A stretch of 64,000 nucleotides of DNA from Galbitalea sp036491035 (GCA_036491035.1 DASXCU010000109.1:1-64000), one strand, 5' to 3'; shown: positions 51,473 through 59,864, counted from the stretch's first letter. Numbers and translations are program-made. Notes: generated by a model not told the origin, from the letters alone.

Positions 51473-52350
51473 GAGGTGAGAATAACCGATCGGGTCAGCG
51501 ACCGAGGGTGGTCCGCGTCGAGACCCCGGCGTTCGGCCAGGGCGACGGCGAACCGCTGCGCGACGACCAATCCCGCCATGGGGTCGAGATCATGCTGAAC
51601 AAATGTCGCCCCCGTGCGAGCCACGTCCGTGGCCAGGCCGTCCGGAGCCGCGCCGAGCGACCACACGAGCCTGCCCGGCTGTGCGATCGAGATCGGCCCG
51701 TGACGGTAGTCCATCGCCGGGTAGGACTCGGCCCAGAACTGCGCCGCTTCCCGGGTCTTCAGCGCCGCCTCGAAGGTGAGTCCGACAGCGGGACCGAGAC
51801 CGACGAACGAAACCTGGTCCGCGTCGAGCAGGTGGTCGATCGGGACGCCGAGCGCCGTCTCCGCCTGCGCGGCGAGGGCCGGGACATCGTGACCGAGCAG
51901 TGCGCGAAGAAGCGCCAGCGTCGTCGTTGCGAATCGGGTCTGCACGACGGAACGCTCGTCGGCGAAGGGCAAAGCTACCGTCGTGGTCGCGACCGCGGCC
52001 GCCGGGGAATCCGGTACGGCAGTAATCAGCACCGTAGGGGTGCCGCTCAGTTTTCCGAGCAGATCCACGATCTCTGTCGTCGTCCCCGACCGGGAGATAG
52101 TAATGACGAGGTCGTACTCGCGATCAAGCGGATACTCCGATCCGGCGAACGCGTCTGTGACGCCCTCGCCCGCCTGTTCACGGAGGACGGCGTAGCTCAT
52201 CCCGATGAACCAGCTCGTCCCGCATCCGACGACCGCGACCCGCTGCCCTTTCCGGGGAAGCACCCCGGCAAACTCCTGCGCAGTCGCGGCGGCCTTCCGC
52301 CACATCTCCGGCTGGGAGGCCAGTTCGGCCCCGACAAACGATTCAGACAT
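51469..52350 (-). CDS. SIS-domain sugar isomerase/deaminase (AgaS-like)
   Basis: A 293-residue protein of two SIS domains without the glutaminase domain of GlmS. VAVVGCGTSWFIGMSYAVL and VITISRSGTTTEIVDLL are the phosphosugar loops; KTREAAQFWAESYPAMDYRHG carries the active-site region. AgaS-type enzymes convert galactosamine-6-P to tagatose-6-P. First gene of the leftward unit, with AAAGG before the ATG. The presence of AgaS rather than NagB is the main reason for favouring GalNAc. Confidence 0.85.
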   Translation of the reverse strand: MSESFVGAELASQPEMWRKAAATAQEFAGVLPRKGQRVAVVGCGTSWFIGMSYAVLREQAGEGVTDAFAGSEYPLDREYDLVITISRSGTTTEIVDLLGKLSGTPTVLITAVPDSPAAAVATTTVALPFADERSVVQTRFATTTLALLRALLGHDVPALAAQAETALGVPIDHLLDADQVSFVGLGPAVGLTFEAALKTREAAQFWAESYPAMDYRHGPISIAQPGRLVWSLGAAPDGLATDVARTGATFVQHDLDPMAGLVVAQRFAVALAERRGLDADHPRSLTRSVILTS

Positions 52351-52394
52351 TTGAGCCTTTCGATTCCTGCCACGCTTGGGTCGCATCGCTAGGG

Positions 52395-52453
52395 AGTATA
52401 GAAGATCATTTCTGATTGATGCTAGCGTAAAACGTCAAACTCAATCATTTCGG
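52395..52453. promoter_or_regulatory. Divergent promoter region with candidate DeoR-type operators
   Basis: The leftward -10 TATACT is at 52395-52400 (minus strand). Just upstream of it ATCATTTCTGATTGAT (52405-52420) sits where a repressor would cover the core promoter, and AATCATTTCGG recurs at 52443-52453 before the deoR-type gene. The rightward -10 TAGGAT (52469-52474) ends six bases before the regulator's ATG. Confidence 0.5.
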
Positions 52454-52480
52454 TGCGCAAATGGGCTCTAGGATGAGGGC

Positions 52481-53269
52481 ATGACGCAGCAACAGCGGTT
52501 GAACGCGCTGCTCGAGCTCGTGAGCGAGCGCGGGAATGTGACGATCACGGAAATTGGCGAAGCACTGTCGGTGTCCGCGGCGACCGCTCGTCGCGACCTC
52601 GCCGCGCTTGCCGAGCAGCGACTGGTCACCCGTACTCATGGGGGCGCATCCGCACTCGGCACCGGATACGAGCTTCCGCTGCAGTACAAGATCGCCAGGC
52701 AGGCCGAGGCCAAGATGGCCATCGCACGAGCGGCCGTGGAACTCGTCTCGCCCGGAGACTCGGTAGGACTCAACGGCGGCACCACGACGAGTGAGGTCGC
52801 GCGCGTGCTCGGGCGCGTGGACCGGTTCTCCCGTTCGGACGGCGACTTCGGAGTCACGATCGTGACGAATGCACTCAACATCGCGTACGAGCTATCGGTT
52901 CGATCGCACGTCAAGATCGTCGTCACGGGTGGCGTCGCCCGCCGGCAGTCGTACGAACTGGTGGGCCCCCTGGTCGCGGCGACCCTCTTTGATGTCGCGC
53001 TCGACGTGGCCATATTGGGCGTCGACGGCTTGAGCGCGCAGTTCGGCGCTACGACCCTGCACGAGGGTGAGGCAGACGTGAGTCGACAGTTCGCGCGGAC
53101 CGCCCGCAAGGTCGTGATCGTCGCGGACTCGACAAAGATCCAGCGCGCGACTTTCGCGCGGATCTGTCCGCTGGATCAGGTCGACGTGTTGATTACCGAT
53201 GCTCCCGTACCCGGGAGCTTTGGGGACGAATTGGCGGCCGCGAAGGTTCAGCTCATCGTCGCCGAGTAG
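52481..53269 (+). CDS. DeoR-family repressor of the amino-sugar island
   Basis: A 262-residue regulator. QQQRLNALLELVSERGNVTI and ISEALSVSAATARRDLAALAEQ-like sequence form the DeoR helix-turn-helix at residues 1-55. The C-terminal DeoR sensor (ISOCOT fold) shows GDSVGLNGGTTTSEVARVL and VAILGVDGLSAQFGATT, the sugar-phosphate pocket. AgaR-type function is inferred from the divergent catabolic unit. Leaderless start after TAGGAT. Confidence 0.87.
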   Translation: MTQQQRLNALLELVSERGNVTITEIGEALSVSAATARRDLAALAEQRLVTRTHGGASALGTGYELPLQYKIARQAEAKMAIARAAVELVSPGDSVGLNGGTTTSEVARVLGRVDRFSRSDGDFGVTIVTNALNIAYELSVRSHVKIVVTGGVARRQSYELVGPLVAATLFDVALDVAILGVDGLSAQFGATTLHEGEADVSRQFARTARKVVIVADSTKIQRATFARICPLDQVDVLITDAPVPGSFGDELAAAKVQLIVAE

Positions 53270-53417
53270 CTCCGACTGCTCTTGCGCCGGCGCACATCGC
53301 CGCCTAGCATCGCCGCGCCTCTTGGATTTCGATCTCGTAGCGTGCTCATTTCCAGCACGTTAAAGCTCTCTCCATGAGCGCTTTTGATCTTTTGATCGAA
53401 TCTTCACGCATCTATTG

Positions 53418-53444
53418 TCATTTCATGATTGTTTTGTCATCATG
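53418..53444 (+). promoter_or_regulatory. Candidate operator upstream of the importer unit
   Basis: TCATTTCATGATTG (53418-53431) repeats the island's TCATTTCTGATTG motif with one extra base. CATGAT-N9-ATCATG (53424-53444) is also an inverted repeat. Shared sequence suggests that one regulator controls both arms of the island. Confidence 0.45.
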
Positions 53445-53480
53445 TGAATCACGATCACGCAAAGAAGCGAGTTGAACCGA

Positions 53481-54698
53481 ATGACCAGCATCGATACGGC
53501 AGCAGGGGCGTCTCGTCGTCCGCTGCGCGTCGGCGTAGTGGGAATCGGTCAGCGATCGGTCATTGTCCGTCACGTCGAAGCGGCGGAGACGGATGCCGCG
53601 GTGGTGGCTGCGGTGGACACCTCGGCGGAAGGCCGCGGTCGGGTCGCCGATCTGATCGGCGCATTCGTCGAGGTGTTCTCGTCGCTCGACGACTTCATCG
53701 CCAGGGCAGACCTGGACGCGGCCATCGTCACGACACCGGACTGGACGCACGCGGAGATCGCGGTCACGCTTCTGCGGGCTGGCATCGCGGTGTACCTGGA
53801 GAAGCCGCTCGCAATCACCCTCGCCGATTGCGACGAGATCCTGACGGTGGCGGCCGAGACCGGTACGCCGCTCTACATCGGTCACAACTTTCGCCACACG
53901 TCGGTGGTGCGGATCATGCGCGACATCATTGCGCGAGGCGAAATCGGCGAGGTCAAGACGATCTGGTGTCGTCACTTTGTGGGGAACGGTGGCGACTACT
54001 ACTTCAAGGACTGGCACGCCGACCGGAGCAAGGTGAACTCCCTGCTCCTGCAGAAGGCCAGCCACGACCTGGACGTCATCCATCTGCTCGCGGGCGGCTA
54101 CACGGCTCGGGTCGTGGGAATGGGCGACCTGATGGTCTACGGCGACGTGACCGATCGCGGCGAAAACTCGGGTCGCATCATGCCCGAGTGGTTCTCCTAC
54201 GAGAACTGGCCGCCCCTGGCCGCGACCGGACTCAACCCGGTCGTGGATGTCGAAGACGTTTCGATGGTGATGATGACCCTGGCCAACGGGGTGCTGGCTA
54301 GTTACGAGCAGTGCCACTTCGCCCCCGACTATTGGCGTAACTACACCGTCATCGGCACCGAGGGTCGGCTCGAGAACTTCGGTGACACCGCCGGCGGCGT
54401 TGTGCGGGTGTGGAATCGGCGATCGGGGTGGCGCGCGAACGGCGATCTCGAATATCCGATCGCCGGCGTCGAGACCGGCCACGACGACGCGGACTTCCTC
54501 ACCGTTTCTGAGTTCCTCGCGCACGTGGCGACGGGCAAGGCGCTCTCCGTGTCACCCATTGCCGCGCGTCAGGCGGTGGCCGCGGGCGCACTGGCCACCG
54601 AGTCACTCCGTGCGGGTTCGATCCCGTTGGATGTTCCAGCCCTCCCAGCGAGTGTCGAAGCACACTTCGCCTCTACCCCCAACGCTGCCGACCGGTAG
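53481..54698 (+). CDS. Gfo/Idh/MocA-family oxidoreductase or NAD-dependent glycosidase
   Basis: A 405-residue protein. RVGVVGIGQRSVIVRHVE is the NAD fold, VYLEKPLA the conserved EKP motif, and LLLQKASHDLDVIHLLAGG the C-terminal catalytic motif with His-Asp. Family members are sugar dehydrogenases, but some hydrolyse alpha-N-acetylgalactosaminides by an NAD mechanism (GH109). In this GalNAc-like context either is possible. First gene of the rightward importer unit; the ATG was preferred to a TTG three codons upstream. Confidence 0.85.
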   Translation: MTSIDTAAGASRRPLRVGVVGIGQRSVIVRHVEAAETDAAVVAAVDTSAEGRGRVADLIGAFVEVFSSLDDFIARADLDAAIVTTPDWTHAEIAVTLLRAGIAVYLEKPLAITLADCDEILTVAAETGTPLYIGHNFRHTSVVRIMRDIIARGEIGEVKTIWCRHFVGNGGDYYFKDWHADRSKVNSLLLQKASHDLDVIHLLAGGYTARVVGMGDLMVYGDVTDRGENSGRIMPEWFSYENWPPLAATGLNPVVDVEDVSMVMMTLANGVLASYEQCHFAPDYWRNYTVIGTEGRLENFGDTAGGVVRVWNRRSGWRANGDLEYPIAGVETGHDDADFLTVSEFLAHVATGKALSVSPIAARQAVAAGALATESLRAGSIPLDVPALPASVEAHFASTPNAADR

Positions 54699-54721
54699 CG
54701 CTACCTCGAAAGGACACAGCA

Positions 54722-56044
54722 ATGAGCATTCTGTCTGCAGTTGGAAACCGGAGGCGTCGTCTCGCAGTCGGTACGATCGGCGCGCTCGGCGTCGCGGCTC
54801 TCCTCGCGGGGTGCAGCGCATCCACGACATCGAATACTGGCGGAAGCGGCAGCTACGTCGCGCCGAGCAAGTCGACATCGGCGAGCATCACCTACGCGGT
54901 GTGGGACCAGACGCAGGTCAAGGCGATCGACGCGAATATCAAGGCCTTCAACAAGGTCTATCCCAAGATCCACGTCAACGTGGATGTCACGCCATTCAGC
55001 GATTACTGGACAAAGCTGCCGACCGAGGCATCAAGCGGCACGCTTCCCGACATCTTCTGGATGAACGGACCGAACGCCCAGCTCTACGAAAGCAACGGCA
55101 AGATCGCACCCATCACTGGCGAGGTCAAGGCCGGAGCAATCAAGCCGACCAACTATCCCAAGGCGCTCGACGCGCTCTATACCCTGAACGGCACGGAGTA
55201 CGGCGTCCCCAAGGACTTCGACACCATCGGCCTCTGGTACAACACGGCCATCTTCAAGGAGGCTGGAGTGGCCACCCCGACCAACGACTGGACCTGGGAC
55301 GACTTCAACAAGGCCGCCGACGAGATCTCCGCGAAACTCGGATCCCAGGGCATCTACGGTGCGGCGGCCGGAATGGATGGCCAGACCACCTACTACGACA
55401 CCATTTTCCAGGCCGGTGGCAGTGTCATCAGCGCGAACGGAAAGACGTCCGAATACGACTCCGCCGCGACCGAGAAGGGTATCGACTTCTGGACCAAGCT
55501 CATCGCGGACAAGGGATCGCCGTCCATCCAGCAGCTGACGGACACCCCGGCCGATCAGTGGTTCGTCTCCGGCAAGGTGGCTATGTACCAGGGTGGCGAC
55601 TGGGCACGAAGTGAGATCGCCGCATCGCCCATCGTCAAGAACGTCCAGGTCGCGCCCCTCCCGAAGGGTGTCAAGCGGGCCACGGTTATCCACGGTGTGT
55701 CGAACGTGGTCGCTGCGAACAGCAAGCACAAGGCCGCCGCCCAGGCGTTCCAGGTGTTCCTGGCCAGCAAGGCGGCCCAGCTTCAGCAAGGTAACCTCGG
55801 TGCCGTGATCCCCGCGTTCAACGGGACCCAGTCCGCGTTCGCCGCGTCCATGCCGGGCGTACGACTGCAGACGTTCCTCGATGAGGTCGCCTACTCGGTT
55901 CCGCTTCCCTCCTCGAAGAACACCGCCGCGTGGAACACGTTCGAGGCAGCGCTCCTGCCGAAGGCGTTCTCCGGGCAGATGCCGGTTGATACCGCTCTCA
56001 AGCAGTTGACCACCGAGATGAACGGCGCGCTGGCAAAGGAATGA
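54722..56044 (+). CDS. Sugar ABC importer substrate-binding lipoprotein of the island
   Basis: A 440-residue binding protein with basic N-terminus and lipobox LLAGC (Cys31). The mature chain starts ITYAVWDQTQVKAIDANIKAF and contains LPDIFWMNGPNAQLYESNG, typical of CUT1 family binding proteins for oligosaccharides. GAAAGGA precedes the ATG. It overlaps the first permease gene by 4 bases. The ligand is presumably an amino sugar or its glycoside. Confidence 0.92.
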   Translation: MSILSAVGNRRRRLAVGTIGALGVAALLAGCSASTTSNTGGSGSYVAPSKSTSASITYAVWDQTQVKAIDANIKAFNKVYPKIHVNVDVTPFSDYWTKLPTEASSGTLPDIFWMNGPNAQLYESNGKIAPITGEVKAGAIKPTNYPKALDALYTLNGTEYGVPKDFDTIGLWYNTAIFKEAGVATPTNDWTWDDFNKAADEISAKLGSQGIYGAAAGMDGQTTYYDTIFQAGGSVISANGKTSEYDSAATEKGIDFWTKLIADKGSPSIQQLTDTPADQWFVSGKVAMYQGGDWARSEIAASPIVKNVQVAPLPKGVKRATVIHGVSNVVAANSKHKAAAQAFQVFLASKAAQLQQGNLGAVIPAFNGTQSAFAASMPGVRLQTFLDEVAYSVPLPSSKNTAAWNTFEAALLPKAFSGQMPVDTALKQLTTEMNGALAKE

Positions 56045-56991
56045 CCTTCAGGACCGTGAACGACCGCTCGGCTCTGCCGGCTGCCCTTCGGAGCAACCGG
56101 CGAGGCCGGGCGGCCGCGCGCCACGACGGATTCTGGCCGTGGCTGTTCGTGCTGCCGCTGCTGTTCGGGGTTGGCGTCTTCTACATCTGGCCGATTCTCC
56201 AGACGGCCTACTACTCCTTCACCACGTCGGGCGCCTTCGGCTCGGGGGTCACGTGGGTCGGCTTCAGCAACTTCTCCCGGCTCATCTCGGACCCGCAGCT
56301 CTACCAGTCGCTGTGGAACACTCTGATCTACACAGCCATCGTGCTCCTGGGGATTCCGATCGCCGTCTGGCTGGCGAGCCTCATCAATACCCCAGGCCTG
56401 CGATTCGCTTCGCTGTATCGGGTTCTGTTCTTTCTGCCGTACGTTGCCATGCCCACGGCGGTCGCACTCGTCTGGCGGATCATCTTCAACGGCGACTTCG
56501 GCATCCTCAACTACGTGCTGTCGCTATTCGGGATCAAGGGACCGTACTGGATCAGCTCTCCGGGCTTCGCACTCATCGCCGTCTCGATCGTCGGACTGTG
56601 GTCGTCACTCGGGTTCTCGATGATCATTCTCAGCGCCGGGTTGAAGAACATCCCGCCCGAATACTACGAAGCGGCCGAGCTCGATGGGGCGAACCGCTGG
56701 CGTCAGTTCCGCTCCGTCACCGTGCCCCAGCTCGCTCCGAGCATCTTCTTCGTGATCATCATCACGACCATCTCGAGCTTCCAGTTGTTCGACCTGCTCT
56801 ACGCCCTGCTCGGTCCGAACAATCCGATCCTGCCGGACACCACCTCTCTCGTCTTCTACTTCTACAGCCAGGGATTCGTTGCCAACGACAAGGGCTACGC
56901 GGCTGCCGTGGCGATCTTCATCTTCGTTCTGATCGGCATCGTCACGATCGTCCAGTTCCGTCTCCAGCGCAGGTGGGTGAACAATGACTAG
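56041..56991 (+). CDS. Sugar ABC importer permease, MalF type (island)
   Basis: A 316-residue permease with six helices; the first is WLFVLPLLFGVGVFYIWPIL. The EAA loop is EYYEAAELDGANRWRQFRSV. It is coupled to the binding protein by an ATGA overlap and to the second permease by an 8-base overlap. No ATPase gene is in the island, so a shared ATPase is required. Confidence 0.92.
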   Translation: MTFRTVNDRSALPAALRSNRRGRAAARHDGFWPWLFVLPLLFGVGVFYIWPILQTAYYSFTTSGAFGSGVTWVGFSNFSRLISDPQLYQSLWNTLIYTAIVLLGIPIAVWLASLINTPGLRFASLYRVLFFLPYVAMPTAVALVWRIIFNGDFGILNYVLSLFGIKGPYWISSPGFALIAVSIVGLWSSLGFSMIILSAGLKNIPPEYYEAAELDGANRWRQFRSVTVPQLAPSIFFVIIITTISSFQLFDLLYALLGPNNPILPDTTSLVFYFYSQGFVANDKGYAAAVAIFIFVLIGIVTIVQFRLQRRWVNND

Positions 56992-57877
56992 CGCGGCGAC
57001 ACGGCTGCGGATGGCGCGCGCCAGCCGCGCACACGTGAAGACTGCGACCGGTCGCCCGGGTCGTCGCGGGGGAAGTCACGTGCCCGTGCACATCGTGCTG
57101 GCGGTCGGAGGAATCCTGATGGCGTTCCCCTTTATCTGGCAGATCATCATGTCGCTCTCGACCAATGCCCAGGTGCAGGGCGTCGTTCCGACCTTCTGGC
57201 CGGGTCAGCTGCAGTGGGGCAACTACGCGGACGTGTTCACGCGGCTGCCGTTCCTGAGTCAACTCGGAAACTCGGTGCTGATCACCCTCATCCGGACCGT
57301 CGCGCAGATCATCCTCTGCACCGCCGCGGGCTACGCGTTCGCCCGCATGCGTTTCGTCGGTCGCTCCACGCTGTTGGCGATCGTCCTGTCGATCCTCCTC
57401 GTGCCCGCGCAGGTCTACCTCATCTCGCAGTACCAGATCGTTCAGGGTCTGGGCTGGCTCAATACGCTCATGGGTCTCGTCGCTCCCGGACTGTTCAGCG
57501 CGTTCGGCACCTTCCTCATGCGAACGGCGTTCCTCAACATGCCGGCCGAGCTCGAGGAGGCGGCCAGGATGGACGGGGCCAATCCGTTCCAGACGTTCTG
57601 GCGGATCATGGTGCCGCTCGCGCTGCCGAGTATCAGCGTTCTCGCGATCACGACGGTCCTGTGGTCCTGGAATGAGTTGTTGTGGCCGCTCGTCGTGTCG
57701 ACCTACGCGAGCGCCATGCCGCTCTCGGCCGGACTGGCGACACTCGCCGGTGACGTGACCGTCAACTATCCGGTGCTGATGGCGGCGAGCCTGATGGCGA
57801 TGGCTCCCGTTCTGATCCTGTTCATCGCGTTGCAGCGCCGCGTGATCAACGGGCTGGCGTCATCGGGGCTCAAGTAG
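56984..57877 (+). CDS. Sugar ABC importer permease, MalG type (island)
   Basis: A 297-residue permease with a basic 35-residue N-terminus, six helices and the EAA loop ELEEAARMDGANPFQTFWRI. It starts inside the end of the MalF-type gene. It is the last gene of the island; the 29-base repeat begins nine bases after its stop. Confidence 0.92.
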   Translation: MTSAATRLRMARASRAHVKTATGRPGRRGGSHVPVHIVLAVGGILMAFPFIWQIIMSLSTNAQVQGVVPTFWPGQLQWGNYADVFTRLPFLSQLGNSVLITLIRTVAQIILCTAAGYAFARMRFVGRSTLLAIVLSILLVPAQVYLISQYQIVQGLGWLNTLMGLVAPGLFSAFGTFLMRTAFLNMPAELEEAARMDGANPFQTFWRIMVPLALPSISVLAITTVLWSWNELLWPLVVSTYASAMPLSAGLATLAGDVTVNYPVLMAASLMAMAPVLILFIALQRRVINGLASSGLK

Positions 57878-57885
57878 GTCCGTCT

Positions 57886-57914
57886 CGGCTGGGGCTACCG
57901 GGCGGCCTGAGTCA
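57886..57914 (+). repeat. Right copy of the 29-base island repeat
   Basis: It matches 47709-47737 at 27 of 29 positions. In the VWA frame it would still read GWGYRAA and a stop, as expected for a relic of the VWA 3' end. It also supplies the stop codon of the leftward SCO1664-like gene. Confidence 0.85.
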
Positions 57915-58679
57915 AAACAGCGGCCACGGGAGCGAGGGCATTTCGCCGTGCGGCGCGGGGAACACCGCCCTCGAGCGCAGTCGGTCGCATCGGGCGGCGA
58001 GCGAAGCGATCTCGAGCGGGTCGATCAACGCACCCAGTGCCAGACCGAGAACGCCGTCGAGGTCGGCACGAACCCGATCGATACCCTCCAGTTCGGTGTC
58101 ATTAAGCGGCACACCGACCCAGCCCCAGAGCACCGTACGCAGCTTGTGCTCGACGTGGAAAGTCAATCCGTGGTCGACTCCGTGCCGATGACCACCCGAC
58201 ATCTCCAGCACATGTGCGCCCTTTCGATCGGCATTATTTACAACGACGTCGAAGATCGCCATCCGCCGCAGTGCGGCTGAGTCCTCGTGGATGAGAGTGA
58301 CCGGCCTCTCGCTCTCGTCCAAGCCGTCCACGATCGCACACCACCCCGCGCTCGGCACGCTCTCCGATGCCACGAGATCGACCGCGGACTGTTCAGGATC
58401 CGGTTCCTTCCACAACTGCACCATGCCAGGCCCAAGTGGGCCATCCCGAAGCCACGTCTGCGGCACCACGTCCCATCCGAAGGACGTCGACACGAGGTAC
58501 GCGGCAACCTCGCGTCCAGCGAGTGTTCCGTCCGGAAAATCCCAGAGCGGGCGCTCGCCCTCGACCGGTTTGTACACGACGGGAACGTCGCCGATTCCGG
58601 CCAGGTAGGTCTGGTTGGATGCAGTCCGGATGCGTCCCCTGAGCACGAGTTCGCCCTGCGGCTCGGCATCCACACTCAT
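57912..58679 (-). CDS. SCO1664-family (PI3/4-kinase-like fold) protein
   Basis: A 255-residue protein. VVYKPVEGERPLWDFPDG, RMAIFDVVVNNADRKGAHVL and HGVDHGLTFHVEHKLRTVLW match the kinase-like family found beside mycothiol genes in actinobacteria, with N/D residues in the catalytic-loop place. Activity is unproven. It overlaps the DUF3090 gene by 4 bases and is part of a conserved trio. Confidence 0.85.
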   Translation of the reverse strand: MSVDAEPQGELVLRGRIRTASNQTYLAGIGDVPVVYKPVEGERPLWDFPDGTLAGREVAAYLVSTSFGWDVVPQTWLRDGPLGPGMVQLWKEPDPEQSAVDLVASESVPSAGWCAIVDGLDESERPVTLIHEDSAALRRMAIFDVVVNNADRKGAHVLEMSGGHRHGVDHGLTFHVEHKLRTVLWGWVGVPLNDTELEGIDRVRADLDGVLGLALGALIDPLEIASLAARCDRLRSRAVFPAPHGEMPSLPWPLF

Positions 58680-59173
58680 CCGGTCGTTCCCCGACCGGCC
58701 CGGACGATGTCGAAGGTGCGCTTCGCGAATGCGCGGGCCGTACCCACCGGCATCCGGATCTCGAAGATCTCCCGGGGCTCGAGCGCGTCGGAATCGCTGT
58801 CCGCGTCCGACTCGTCGCCCTCGTCGATGGGGTAGGCCTCGATGACGATCTGGGTCGTTGTCGGATCCCAGCCGAGTCCGATCGCCCCAGTCCGGAACTC
58901 CGGCTCGACAGGCTGGTCGAGTGGTTCCGCGTCGACGAGCTCGGGCGGACTGGTTGCCGGAACACTCGACGGGTTGCCGTCCGTCGTCATGAGCGCGTCG
59001 AGGATCTCGTCGATCTTCGCGGCGAGAAGCGCGGATTGCTCCTTCTCGATCAACACGCTTGTGACGCGTGGACCAAGGCGAGCCTGAAGGTAGAACGCGC
59101 GCGAGCCTGGCGGCCCGATCGTGCCTACGACGACCCGGTCGGGCCAGTCGTAGCGGTAGACGATCGCGGCCAT
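58676..59173 (-). CDS. DUF3090 protein
   Basis: A 165-residue soluble protein. FYLQARLGPRVTSVLIEKEQ and the closing IRMPVGTARAFAKRTFDIVR are the landmarks of DUF3090. A strongly acidic segment (DEGDESDADSDSDALEPRE) interrupts the C-terminal half. Function unknown; always linked to the SCO1664-like and phosphatase genes, which suggests a common pathway. Confidence 0.85.
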   Translation of the reverse strand: MAAIVYRYDWPDRVVVGTIGPPGSRAFYLQARLGPRVTSVLIEKEQSALLAAKIDEILDALMTTDGNPSSVPATSPPELVDAEPLDQPVEPEFRTGAIGLGWDPTTTQIVIEAYPIDEGDESDADSDSDALEPREIFEIRMPVGTARAFAKRTFDIVRAGRGTTG

Positions 59174-59182
59174 CTCTTCATC

Positions 59183-59821
59183 CTAGGAGCGCAGCCAGGA
59201 GAGGTCGCCCGAGTCGGTGTTAGTGGCGAGTACGTCTGGTCCCTCATCGCCGAACCGCACCACGGACACCGATGCCGGTCCAACGAAGATTCGCTGGAAC
59301 TGGTCCAGGTGCATGCCGAGAGCATCGGCCAGTACTGCTTTGATGATGTCGGCGTGGCTCACCACCGCCCACACCGCGCTCGCACCGAACTGCCTGGTGA
59401 TGGCGGCATCGCGGCCACGAATCGAGGCGACCGCACGCGCCTGCATCGCCGCGAGTGATTCGCCGCCGGGAAACACTGCCGCCGAGGGCTGCCGCTGTAC
59501 GACCGGCCAGAGCGGTTCCCGGGCTAACTCTGCCAGCGGTCGACCCTGCCAGTCGCCGTAGTCGCACTCGGTGACCGCGTCATCGATCGTTTCCGGTGGA
59601 ACGACCTCCTGAGCGGCCAGAATCAGTGACGCGGTCTGCCGGCACCGCTCGAGCGGACTCGACACGACTTCGGCAAGGGGAACCGATGCGAGTCGATCCG
59701 CGGTCCTCGCGGCCTGGGCGAGCCCAACCTCGTCGAGTTCGACACCCGGCGTGCGCCCGGCCAGAATGCCGCTCGCGTTCGCCGGGGTGCGACCGTGCCG
59801 CACGAGCAGGACCATCGCCAT
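59183..59821 (-). CDS. Histidine phosphatase (phosphomutase-like) family protein
   Basis: A 212-residue protein. LLVRHGRTPANASG holds the catalytic RHG, SSPLERCRQTA the phosphate arginine, ECDYGDWQGRPL the acid loop and VVSHADIIKAVL the second His. It corresponds to the MSMEG_4193 type that accompanies DUF3090 genes. The ATG giving MAMVLLV was chosen: TAGGCT ends seven bases upstream, right after a terminator, so the transcript is leaderless and starts the trio. Confidence 0.87.
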   Translation of the reverse strand: MAMVLLVRHGRTPANASGILAGRTPGVELDEVGLAQAARTADRLASVPLAEVVSSPLERCRQTASLILAAQEVVPPETIDDAVTECDYGDWQGRPLAELAREPLWPVVQRQPSAAVFPGGESLAAMQARAVASIRGRDAAITRQFGASAVWAVVSHADIIKAVLADALGMHLDQFQRIFVGPASVSVVRFGDEGPDVLATNTDSGDLSWLRS

Positions 59822-59834
59822 GTCGACCAGCCTA

Positions 59835-59864
59835 CGAGAGCCCGGCCGGGTGGCCGGGCTCTCG
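59835..59864 (-). terminator. Strong terminator between the small gene and the phosphatase trio
   Basis: CGAGAGCCCGGCC pairs perfectly with GGCCGGGCTCTCG (13 bp) around a 4-base loop. On the minus strand it lies 44 bases after the small gene's stop and abuts the -10 of the phosphatase gene. Confidence 0.85.

Larger units (their letters stand above)
47709..57914. mobile_element. Putative inserted N-acetyl-hexosamine catabolic island
   Basis: A 10.2-kb block holding a complete amino-sugar pathway, its repressor and an importer is bounded by 29-base direct repeats (27 identical). The left copy is the 3' end of the VWA gene; the right copy lies after the last permease gene. Each copy also carries the stop codon of the leftward gene that ends there. 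No integrase or transposase is present, so insertion by recombination at a gene end is inferred. Confidence 0.55.

Noticed and set aside
47735..52350. Reading the island as plain GlcNAc or fructose catabolism
   Set aside because: There is no NagB, and a GlcNAc route would not need an extra ketose kinase and aldolase; the AgaS-type isomerase fits GalNAc better. Not excluded without assays.
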